This document shows positions 54,195 through 64,000 of a stretch of DNA of 64,000 bases, one piece after another. The position numbers were made by a program, and so were the translations under genes. The DNA lies in NCBI RefSeq assembly GCF_030534315.2, contig NZ_CP130558.2, positions 2,098,501 to 2,162,500 on the forward strand, read 5' to 3'. Numbering within the stretch: position 1 is the stretch's first letter; each line of letters begins with the position of its first letter. The notes beneath the pieces are model-generated. The model was given only the letters and a program-made list of their open reading frames with translations, was not told the origin of the DNA and searched no databases. The stretch comes from Thermoanaerobacterium sp. CMT5567-10 (GTDB lineage: Bacteria > Bacillota > Thermoanaerobacteria > Thermoanaerobacterales > Thermoanaerobacteraceae).

Positions 54195-56897
54195 ATGAAA
54201 AGGATTGATAAAGTTTACGAGAAACTCAGGGATATCTGCTTGAAACAGTTAAAGAATGACGGTAAGATATCAGGATGCTCGGCAATAGATTTAGCAAAAG
54301 AACTCAGCATTCACAGGTCAAATGCTTCCAGCGATTTAAACAAATTATTTAAAGACGGGAAAGTCAGTAAAATTGAAGGGAAACCTGTCTTATACTGCAT
54401 AAAATCAGATGAGTTAAATAAAAATATTAATCCAATTGAGACAGATGCTTTTAGTAGAGTCATAGGCTCAAATTTAAGCTTAAAAAATGCAGTACAGCAG
54501 GCAAAAGCAGCAATTATGTATCCACCACATGGCCTTCATACTCTTTTATTGGGAGAAACAGGTACAGGCAAATCAATGCTTGCAGAGACAATGTATGAAT
54601 ACGCTAAAGAGATAGGAAGGCTTAAGACAAATGCACCGTTTATAACGTTTAATTGCGCAGATTATGCAAATAACCCACAGCTTCTTATGGCACAGCTTTT
54701 TGGAGTGAAAAAAGGGGCGTACACTGGTGCAGATAGAGACAAAGTTGGAATAGTAGAAAAAGCGGATAAAGGGATATTATTTCTTGATGAAGTCCATAGG
54801 CTGCCACCAGAAGGTCAAGAAATGCTTTTTTACCTGATGGACAAAGGAATGTTTAGACACTTGGGTGAAACAGATGCACAGCATAAGGTGGATGTGCTTA
54901 TAATATGTGCCACAACAGAGAATGTAGAATCAATTCTCCTTAAAACTTTTACTCGACGCATTCCAATGGTGATAAATTTACCATCTTTAAAAGAAAGAAG
55001 TTACGAAGAAAGATTCGAAATAATAAAAAATTTTATGATAGATGAGGCATCCGTTATCAAAAATGACATATTTATCACATCAAATGCAATGAAGGCATTT
55101 CTTCTTTATGATTGCCCTAATAACATCGGTCAGCTAAAAAGTGATATAAAGCTTTGTGCAGCAAAGGCATACCTAGGATTCATGATGAATAGGGATAAAG
55201 AAGTTGTAATACACACAGAGGATCTTCCACAGTATATAAAGAGGGGACTTTTTAAGTATAAAGAAGAAAAAGATAAAATTGATAAATTCATTAAAGATGA
55301 TAAGATAAGATTTTCGACAGATAAAAACGACATCATTTCATCAGAGGGCAGCAAAGCGTTTAATTTTTATGAGGCGTTGGAAGAGAAAAGAAGGTCTTTA
55401 GAAGAAAAGGGCATAAGTGAAAAGGATATAAAGCTTATTATGAGTCTCGATATTGAAACATATTTAAAAAGATATATTAACGAAGCAAAAAGATATAATT
55501 TGGAAGAGCTTTATAAAGTTGTCGACAAGAGAATTGTCGATATTGTGGATAATTTTCTGAATCATGCAAGAAAAATATTAAAGAGGGAGTTTAGTGAAAA
55601 GACACTGTACGGACTTTCTATGCATGTTGCAAGCTCTATTGAGAGGATATTAAGTGGAAAGAAAATAGAAAATCATCAATTAGATGATATAAAAAGGATA
55701 TACAAAGATGAGTTTGAAGTTTCTAAAGAGCTTAAAAAATTGATAGAGAGAGAATTTGATATAGAGGTTCCAGAAGATGAAGTAGGCTTCATAACCATGT
55801 TCTTGTGTCTTGATATTAAACAAGAAAAAGACGAAGAAAAAGTTAGCGTTATAGTTGCTATGCACGGTGAATCAACAGCTACGTCTATTGCAGATGTTTC
55901 AAATAGATTGCTGGGAGAAAATTTTGTCGTAGGGTACAATATGCCACTTGACCAGAAACCTGAAATTGCACTTAATAACCTATGTGATTTAATTAAGAAG
56001 ACAAATAAAGGGAAAGGCGTGCTGTTGTTAGTAGACATGGGCTCATTAGTATTCTTTGGTGATATGGTATACGAAAAAACAGGTATTCCAGTTAAGACAG
56101 TTGAAATGGCATCTACTCCTATGGTATTAGAGGCTGGAAGAAAAGCCTTATTAAATGCATCACTTGATGAAGTTTATGATTCTGCTTTAAATTTAAGTCC
56201 TTATATTGGAAGAATATATAAGGACAATTTTGAGATACAAAATGATTTTAAAAATGACGTCATAATAACTGCCTGCATTACAGGTGAAGGTACTGCATTA
56301 AAATTAAAATCCATCTTAGAAAAAAAACTTGATTTAAAATCAGCAGGAATTGATATCATACCTTTAAATATAGAGGATAAAAGAGAGTTTAAACGAAAGC
56401 TGCAAAATATAAAAACAGAGAAAAACGTATTAGCTGTAGTAAGCGCATTTGATCCAGGCGATGATACACTTAAATACATTTCAACTACTGATGTGTTTGA
56501 CAATCGGAAATTAAGCTCTTTAAAGGCTATGATTGATTCAAGAGACGCACTGGACACCATAAACAACATGAAAGAGATAATCGCAGAAAACGTAGATATT
56601 GATGCTGATAAATACATCAAAGCTTTTAAAGAATTTTACCTAAACATCGCGGGAAACAAAGTAAGCCTCGACAACGACAAAATAATCGGGTTAATACTGC
56701 ATCTGGCTTGTGCAATAGAACGTGTATTAAAAGGTGGAGAATTAATACGGATAAAAAATTGCAAATCAATCATAGAAAACAACGCATCAAAATACGAAAT
56801 GATAAAAAACTCCATAAAACCTGTAAACGAAGCATTTAACGTGACTTTATCAGATGACGAATACGTCAGCATAATGATGATAGTTTTTTCACTTTAA
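54195..56897 (+). CDS. levR: LevR-type sigma-54-dependent PTS activator
   Basis: A 900-aa transcription activator. Residues 1-70: winged helix-turn-helix (CSAIDLAKELSIHRSNAS). Residues ~85-330: AAA+ domain with Walker A GETGTGKS (120-127), the sigma-54 contact loop GAYTGA (174-179) and Walker B ILFLDEV. Then a first PRD (~430-540, His in LSMHVASSIERIL), an EIIA-mannose-like domain (IVAMHGESTATSIADV), an EIIB-like domain and a second PRD (LILHLACAIERVL). PTS phosphorylation of these domains sets activity. GTAGGAGG precedes the ATG. It faces the PTS operon whose promoter is of the sigma-54 type. Confidence 0.92.
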   Translation: MKRIDKVYEKLRDICLKQLKNDGKISGCSAIDLAKELSIHRSNASSDLNKLFKDGKVSKIEGKPVLYCIKSDELNKNINPIETDAFSRVIGSNLSLKNAVQQAKAAIMYPPHGLHTLLLGETGTGKSMLAETMYEYAKEIGRLKTNAPFITFNCADYANNPQLLMAQLFGVKKGAYTGADRDKVGIVEKADKGILFLDEVHRLPPEGQEMLFYLMDKGMFRHLGETDAQHKVDVLIICATTENVESILLKTFTRRIPMVINLPSLKERSYEERFEIIKNFMIDEASVIKNDIFITSNAMKAFLLYDCPNNIGQLKSDIKLCAAKAYLGFMMNRDKEVVIHTEDLPQYIKRGLFKYKEEKDKIDKFIKDDKIRFSTDKNDIISSEGSKAFNFYEALEEKRRSLEEKGISEKDIKLIMSLDIETYLKRYINEAKRYNLEELYKVVDKRIVDIVDNFLNHARKILKREFSEKTLYGLSMHVASSIERILSGKKIENHQLDDIKRIYKDEFEVSKELKKLIEREFDIEVPEDEVGFITMFLCLDIKQEKDEEKVSVIVAMHGESTATSIADVSNRLLGENFVVGYNMPLDQKPEIALNNLCDLIKKTNKGKGVLLLVDMGSLVFFGDMVYEKTGIPVKTVEMASTPMVLEAGRKALLNASLDEVYDSALNLSPYIGRIYKDNFEIQNDFKNDVIITACITGEGTALKLKSILEKKLDLKSAGIDIIPLNIEDKREFKRKLQNIKTEKNVLAVVSAFDPGDDTLKYISTTDVFDNRKLSSLKAMIDSRDALDTINNMKEIIAENVDIDADKYIKAFKEFYLNIAGNKVSLDNDKIIGLILHLACAIERVLKGGELIRIKNCKSIIENNASKYEMIKNSIKPVNEAFNVTLSDDEYVSIMMIVFSL

Positions 56898-56948
56898 TAC
56901 ACATATGTGTATTGATTACGGTTACAAGCGATACACAATAATACACAT
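56896..56948 (+). promoter_or_regulatory. LevR upstream activating sites
   Basis: A perfect 18-base palindrome AATACACATATGTGTATT (56896-56913) overlaps the levR stop. GATACACAA (56930) and AATACACAT (56940-56948) repeat its arm. They lie 60-110 bases before the -24 element, the normal place for an enhancer-binding protein. Confidence 0.7.
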
Positions 56949-57004
56949 TAATATTAATAAGTGAAAAGGCTTACTGATATTGCAATCACATACCTAATTT
57001 TAAT

Positions 57005-57021
57005 TTGGCATGATTTTTGCA
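57005..57021 (+). promoter_or_regulatory. Sigma-54 (-24/-12) promoter of the PTS operon
   Basis: TTGGCATGATTTTTGCA: invariant GG (57007-57008) and GC (57019-57020) at the obligatory spacing, matching consensus TGGCAC-N5-TTGCW. It fits the LevR gene just upstream. Confidence 0.9.
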
Positions 57022-57114
57022 TAAATAAAAAGCAAAGAAATCATTATTGAAATATTTGTAATAGTGATTTTGACTTAAGAAACATTACTTTTCTAAGAAA
57101 GCGAGGGATAATAT

Positions 57115-57444
57115 ATGGATGACGAAATCAGCTTGGTATCGATGACAATCATTGCAAACTCAGGAGATGCACGTTCTTTTGCATTTCAAGCATTAAAGGA
57201 AGCTAAAGCAGGAAATTTTGAGAAAGCGGAAGAATTATTATCTAAATCAGAAGAAGTAGCACATGTAGCTCACAAAGCGCAAACTGAGTTGCTATTTAAG
57301 GAGGCTAACGGCGAGAAACAAGAAATTAATGTATTGCTTGTGCATGCACAAGATCATTTTATGACAAGTATGCTTGCGTACGAACTTATTAAAGAAATTA
57401 TATTCCTTTACAAAAAACTATATAGTTATGAAAAGGTAAAGTAA
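57115..57444 (+). CDS. PTS lactose/cellobiose-family IIA subunit
   Basis: A 109-aa helical phosphocarrier. The start SLVSMTIIANSGDARSFAFQAL-type block and phospho-His in LLVHAQDHFMTSMLA are typical of the Lac/Chb IIA family. It takes phosphate from HPr and passes it to IIB. First gene after the sigma-54 promoter; the ribosome binding site is GCGAGGG. The IIB gene starts 88 bases later. Confidence 0.93.
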   Translation: MDDEISLVSMTIIANSGDARSFAFQALKEAKAGNFEKAEELLSKSEEVAHVAHKAQTELLFKEANGEKQEINVLLVHAQDHFMTSMLAYELIKEIIFLYKKLYSYEKVK

Positions 57445-57532
57445 TTAACTATTCAAAAATATCATGATAAATATGTTTATAGATGTCAAATGTTAAAAAA
57501 ATTTGTAAGTTAGTAAAAAGGAGGAGAAAAGT

Positions 57533-57832
57533 ATGAAAATTTTATTAGTATGCGCTGGCGGGATGTCGACAAGCATTTTAATGAAAAAGATGGAAAGTTA
57601 TTGGAAGCAGGCTGGGGAAGAACTTGATATTAAAGCAGTAGGCTTGGGAGAGTATCAAGATGTATATCAAAATTATGATATAATTCTAGTTGGTCCTCAA
57701 GTGTCATATCGTTTACAAGAAATAAAGGAAAATACCGGTTTGCCATGTGCTGCAATTCCATCATTTGATTATGCTGTTGGAAACTGCCCTAATATTATGA
57801 AGTTAGCTAAAGACCTATATTCAAAAAAATAG
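57533..57832 (+). CDS. PTS lactose/cellobiose-family IIB subunit
   Basis: A 99-aa cytoplasmic subunit. The phospho-cysteine is in LLVCAGGMSTSILMKKM (Cys7), the signature loop of the family; VGPQVSYRLQEIK is also typical. It phosphorylates the incoming sugar together with IIC. AAAGGAGGAG before the ATG. A 246-base gap with a small hairpin (TGTGTT/AACACA at 57943-57959) separates it from IIC. Confidence 0.93.
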   Translation: MKILLVCAGGMSTSILMKKMESYWKQAGEELDIKAVGLGEYQDVYQNYDIILVGPQVSYRLQEIKENTGLPCAAIPSFDYAVGNCPNIMKLAKDLYSKK

Positions 57833-58078
57833 ATTAAATTTGAAGCAAAAAAAGAAAAAGACATGCACAATATAAAATTATCATAAAAAACGTAAAATGG
57901 TTATTAAAAGCTTGTTTTATAAGGATACCTCCTATGTCTCCTATGTGTTAATATAACACATTATATATTAAATGTCAAAATTGGAGGTTAATCCTTTATA
58001 AATATAGTAAAACCCGTGTTTAAATTATTATAGGGTTTTACAAATGCAAAAATAAATTATATGAAAAGGAGTGGTATA

Positions 58079-59392
58079 ATGGAACATTTATTAGAAAGCA
58101 AATTTATGGTTAAACTTCAGGACTTTGGACAGAAGCTAGGGAAAAATAAGTTTTTAACTGCTCTTCAAGCAGCCATGATGTCGTTAATGGGTATCATCAT
58201 GGTTGGCGCTATATTCCAAATTCTTTCTTCGGTAGGCAGTGAAAGCATGTTAAATCTTTTTAGTACAAAAAGCAAGATTTATTCAATTCTCTATCTGCCG
58301 TATCAATTTACAATGAATTCATTATCATTGTGGGTTGTTGCAATATTAGCATATAATTATGCTAAAAATTTAAAAATGAAATCACCTATAATGAATGCTG
58401 TTGATGCATTGGTAAGCTTTTTATTGGTAGCTGGTACTTTAATTACAAATAAACAAGGAATTACAGGAATTGACATGACTTATCTTGGTGCACAAGGTAT
58501 GTTTGTAGGTTTTGCGGTTGTGTTTATATCTGTGCATATTGAAAAATTCTGTGCTGACAAAAATATTCGCATAAAAATGCCTGATGTAGTACCTCCATTC
58601 CTACAAGACGGTTTTGCATCAATTATACCATTGTTATTCAGTGTCATTTTCTTCTTATCAGTTTCTACAATTGTTTCTGTAGCTACTGGAGGGGCTTATA
58701 ATGTGTGTTCTGGATTTATGAAAGTATTAGGAATTCCATTAAATGCTTTAACTTCACTTCCAGGTATGTTTATTCTTGGTATTTTTGCTGCATTATTATG
58801 GACTTTTGGAATTCATGGCACAATGATTGTTATTTCGATTATTTTACCTTTAATTATTCAAGCGGCAGCTTCAAATGCTGCATTACATCAAGCTGGCAAA
58901 CCATTAGTATTTTATCCAGTCACATTATTTTTGACAATAGCTATTGCTGGTGGGACAGGCAACACTTTACCGCTTGTGTTAATGGGATTACGCTCTAAAT
59001 CAGAACAAATTAAGGCGGTTTCAAAAATTGGTGCTGTTCCTGGATGGTTTGGAATTAATGAACCTGTTACATTTGGTATGCCGATCATGTACAATCCTAT
59101 TCTTGCCATTCCTTATGTGTTAAATATCCCTGTTGTTATGTTTTGCACATATCTGGGATATAAATTTGGTTTCTTGCAACCCGCATGGATACCTATCACA
59201 GCTTTGCTTCCAATGGGATTTGGTTCATATTTATCGACATTAAGATGGCAAAATGCAATTTGGGATTATTTAATGTTAATTCCTTCAGCAATTGTTTGGT
59301 ATCCGTTCTTTAAGATTTATGAAAGGCAATTAGTGGCAAAAGAAAAAGCTGCTGCTTTAGAAGAAGCAAAATATGAAAATATGAATAGTTAG
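58079..59392 (+). CDS. PTS lactose/cellobiose-family IIC permease
   Basis: A 437-aa membrane permease with about ten helices. WTFGIHGTMIVISIILPLI and GWFGINEPVTFGMPIMYNPILAIPYV are the conserved IIC sugar-binding blocks of the Lac/Chb family. The frame is open from ATG 58061, but AAAGGAGTGG lies just before ATG 58079. With two GH1 6-phospho-beta-glucosidases following, a beta-glucoside such as cellobiose or gentiobiose is the likely sugar. Confidence 0.93.
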   Translation: MEHLLESKFMVKLQDFGQKLGKNKFLTALQAAMMSLMGIIMVGAIFQILSSVGSESMLNLFSTKSKIYSILYLPYQFTMNSLSLWVVAILAYNYAKNLKMKSPIMNAVDALVSFLLVAGTLITNKQGITGIDMTYLGAQGMFVGFAVVFISVHIEKFCADKNIRIKMPDVVPPFLQDGFASIIPLLFSVIFFLSVSTIVSVATGGAYNVCSGFMKVLGIPLNALTSLPGMFILGIFAALLWTFGIHGTMIVISIILPLIIQAAASNAALHQAGKPLVFYPVTLFLTIAIAGGTGNTLPLVLMGLRSKSEQIKAVSKIGAVPGWFGINEPVTFGMPIMYNPILAIPYVLNIPVVMFCTYLGYKFGFLQPAWIPITALLPMGFGSYLSTLRWQNAIWDYLMLIPSAIVWYPFFKIYERQLVAKEKAAALEEAKYENMNS

Positions 59393-59407
59393 AGAAAACT
59401 TTAAATA

Positions 59408-59432
59408 AAAGCACCAGCTCTGCTGGTGCTTT
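59408..59432 (+). terminator. Intercistronic hairpin between IIC and GH1
   Basis: AAAGCACCAGC-TCT-GCTGGTGCTTT, a perfect 11-bp stem without a T-run; probably an mRNA-processing or partial stop signal. Confidence 0.6.
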
Positions 59433-59449
59433 AGAATAAGAAATGATAG

Positions 59450-60940
<1,491 letters not shown>

Positions 60941-60973
60941 TTGGAAAAGCTGATTATTGTATATTTATATTGA

Positions 60974-62398
<1,425 letters not shown>

Positions 62399-62459
62399 TT
62401 AATTGACTTTTGATTTTATGACGAGCATATATAAATTTTTCCACGTTTATTACTATTAA

Positions 62460-62591
62460 GGTTTTAAAATAACATGCATTTATGATACAAATACAACAAT
62501 ACATCCGCTTGTACCATCTGCGACAGTGGCAAAAAAAATTCTGGATGATATAATTGATGAAAATAAAGATTTTCTGCCGCAATATAAATGA
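62460..62591 (+). pseudogene. C-terminal gene remnant after the GH1 pair
   Basis: A 43-codon frame without a start codon, opened by a stop codon just upstream. It encodes a convincing protein end: IYDTNTTIHPLVPSATVAKK followed by ILDDIIDENKDFLPQYK and a stop. The pattern (hydrophobic/charged spacing, LPQY end) recalls the tail of GH4 6-phospho-glycosidases, but that is a weak resemblance from memory. A terminator follows, as would be expected for a gene whose front was deleted. The rest of 62399-62780 shows only AT-rich DNA and the rpiR promoter. Confidence 0.45.
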
Positions 62592-62606
62592 AATTAAGTA
62601 AATTTT

Positions 62607-62633
62607 AAGCCGGAATTTCCGGCTTCTTTTTTT
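62607..62633 (+). terminator. Terminator of the PTS/GH1 region
   Basis: AAGCCGGA-ATT-TCCGGCTT followed by CTTTTTTTT. Confidence 0.9.
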
Positions 62634-62722
62634 TATATATGCTATGTAACAATTCTATTAAGAAATTTAATTTACACTTTAAAATATTACATGAAACTAA
62701 ATTACAAAATAATAAAAAACAC

Positions 62723-62751
62723 TTGAAATTTTATTTCATATGTAATATAAT
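62723..62751 (+). promoter_or_regulatory. rpiR promoter with overlapping palindrome
   Basis: TTGAAA and consensus TATAAT with 17-base spacing. The palindrome TGAAATTTTATTTCA (62724-62738) covers the -35 and spacer, the style of operator bound by RpiR-family repressors, so autoregulation is likely. Confidence 0.75.
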
Positions 62752-62780
62752 TATGAATAGAAAGAGGTGAAAACATTAAC

Positions 62781-63623
62781 ATGGCAGGAGATATAGAAAA
62801 AATTAAAGCAGTTATAAATAATTTAAAACCGTCGGAAAAGAAGGTTGCCGAATATATAATTAAAAATGCTGATAAGATTTCGGATTTGTCAATAGGAGAA
62901 CTTGCAAAAAACAGCAGTACAAGTGAAGCAAGCGTTGTTAGATTTTGCAAGAGCCTTGGGTACAGAGGCTATCAAGACTTAAAAATAAAGATTTCTGCAG
63001 ATTATACGTATAGAACAAAAAGCATTCAAGGTTTTGTAAATATAAATGATGATATAAATGCTATTGTTGTTAAAATATCCAAAAATAATATGCAATCAAT
63101 AGAAAAAACAATGGATATGCTTGATAGAAATGAAATGGAAAAAGCTGCTAATGCTATATTAAATGCGAATAAAATAGATATTTATGGTGTTGGGGCATCC
63201 GCAATTGTAGCACAAGATATGCTACAGAAATTTATGAGGATAAATAAATCATGTACGGCATACAGTGATTCGCATATGCAGCTTGCATCTGCAGCCAACA
63301 TTAGTGATGGTGATGTCGCAATAGGTATTTCATATTCCGGACAAACAGCTGATACTGTCGATGCTCTAAGGATAGCAAAAAATTCGGGAGCTACAACAAT
63401 TTGTATAACAAGATTCGGCAATTCGCCTATAACAGAGGTTTCGGATATAAAACTCTTTGTATATTCTACAGAAGCAATTTTTAGAAGTGGTGCGATGGCG
63501 TCACGGATAGCACAACTCAATGTGATAGATATATTATTTTCTATAATAGCATGTAAAAAATATGAAGATATAATAAAATATTTAGAAAATACAAGCGAAG
63601 CCGTTTCATCAAGAAAATATTGA
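62781..63623 (+). CDS. RpiR-family transcriptional regulator
   Basis: A 280-aa regulator. N-terminal helix-turn-helix (EKKVAEYIIKNADKISDLSI, then ELAKNSSTSEASVVRFCKSLG) and C-terminal SIS sugar-phosphate-binding domain (DIYGVGASAIVAQDM, AIGISYSGQTADTVDALRIAK, TICITRFGNSPI). It probably senses a sugar phosphate and controls the downstream glucose-type IIA and possibly other PTS genes. GAGGTG precedes the ATG. The next gene starts 12 bases after its stop, so they share a transcript. Confidence 0.92.
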   Translation: MAGDIEKIKAVINNLKPSEKKVAEYIIKNADKISDLSIGELAKNSSTSEASVVRFCKSLGYRGYQDLKIKISADYTYRTKSIQGFVNINDDINAIVVKISKNNMQSIEKTMDMLDRNEMEKAANAILNANKIDIYGVGASAIVAQDMLQKFMRINKSCTAYSDSHMQLASAANISDGDVAIGISYSGQTADTVDALRIAKNSGATTICITRFGNSPITEVSDIKLFVYSTEAIFRSGAMASRIAQLNVIDILFSIIACKKYEDIIKYLENTSEAVSSRKY

Positions 63624-63634
63624 AGGAGGACCAT

Positions 63635-64000
63635 ATGTTTAATATATTCAAAAAGAATTGCAAGAAACTATTAATAAAGGCTCCAGTTGATGGTGACATA
63701 GTAGATATAGCACAAGTTCCAGATGAAGTATTTGCCCAAAAGCTTGTGGGTGATGGTGTGGCAGTAAATCCTAAATCAGATATTTTTGTATCTCCTGTTA
63801 ATGGCGTTATAACAACTGTGTTTCCGACTAAGCATGCAATAGGTATTAAAACTTTAGATGGAATAGAGATAATGATTCATGTTGGTGTAGATACAGTAAA
63901 GCTAAATGGCGAAGGATTTACTACATTTATAAATGAAGGTGATAAAGTAAAAATCGGAGATAAATTGTTACAGATAAATATGGCGATTGTTAAGTCAAAA
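63635..64000 (+). CDS. PTS glucose-family IIA protein (3' end outside window)
   Basis: 122 codons are visible and the frame is open at the window end. APVDGDIVDIAQVPDEVFAQKLVGDG matches IIA-glucose in two adjacent parts; the two active-site histidines are in TKHAIGIKT and IMIHVGVDTV. GAAGGAGGA precedes the ATG. It could be a free IIA protein (about 160 residues, so the end should lie just past the window) or the first domain of a larger protein. It follows an RpiR gene, a common pairing for amino-sugar or beta-glucoside PTS control. Confidence 0.9.
   Translation, partial: MFNIFKKNCKKLLIKAPVDGDIVDIAQVPDEVFAQKLVGDGVAVNPKSDIFVSPVNGVITTVFPTKHAIGIKTLDGIEIMIHVGVDTVKLNGEGFTTFINEGDKVKIGDKLLQINMAIVKSK

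Noticed and set aside
57943-57959. TGTGTT/AACACA repeat before IIC as a further LevR site
   Set aside because: It resembles the UAS arm only partly and lies inside the operon without a -24/-12 element, so it is left as a small hairpin.

Overview
The window is low-GC Firmicute DNA. It most resembles a saccharolytic thermophilic anaerobe of the Thermoanaerobacterium/Thermoanaerobacter type. This rests on gene content: pectin and hexuronate genes, MglBAC- and XylFGH-type ABC operons, T-box leaders, a Tlp-type spore protein gene and a LevR-controlled PTS. No 16S or database search was possible. Almost all genes lie on the + strand in long, tightly packed operons.

1-24070 is a pectin/hexuronate island. 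It begins inside a PL9-type pectate lyase. A carbohydrate ABC importer (binding protein and two permeases, no ATPase) follows, then a GH28 polygalacturonase without a signal peptide. Next come tagaturonate reductase and altronate dehydratase (UxaB, UxaA), a MATE transporter, a TIM-barrel isomerase, a DeoR regulator and tagaturonate epimerase (UxaE). A 2-hydroxyacid dehydrogenase, an FGGY (gluconate-type) kinase, 6-phosphogluconate dehydrogenase (Gnd), fructuronate reductase (UxuB), a LacI regulator, KduI and KduD complete it. Together they suggest outside depolymerisation, import of oligomers, cleavage inside, and three routes towards 2-keto-3-deoxygluconate plus a gluconate branch. UxaC, UxuA, KdgK and KdgA are not in the window. 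An IS110-family element sits between kduI and kduD. Its non-coding end has nested inverted repeats resembling a bridge RNA.

24071-38920 is a sugar-uptake and sensing region: an MglBAC-like operon, a 54-aa hydrophobic protein, a Trp T-box (UGG specifier) with a TrpP transporter, a YesM/YesN-type two-component system flanked by two membrane-anchored binding proteins (one MglB-like, one XylF-like), and XylFGH. The mgl-like operon and the two-component operon share an almost identical promoter with an upstream box, which suggests a common regulator.

38920-54190 is mostly housekeeping: aminotransferase, class A penicillin-binding protein, membrane M28 peptidase, an ECF S component, a Leu T-box (CUC specifier) with LeuRS, AzlCD, Tlp, a mutarotase-like protein, PiT plus a DUF47 protein, and an oligopeptide-binding lipoprotein.

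54190-64000 is a beta-glucoside PTS region: a LevR-type sigma-54 activator, a -24/-12 promoter with upstream palindromes, lactose/cellobiose-family IIA, IIB and IIC, two 6-phospho-beta-glucosidases (GH1), an RpiR regulator and the start of a glucose-type IIA protein cut by the window end. Several annotated starts were chosen inside longer open frames because a good ribosome binding site lies just upstream.
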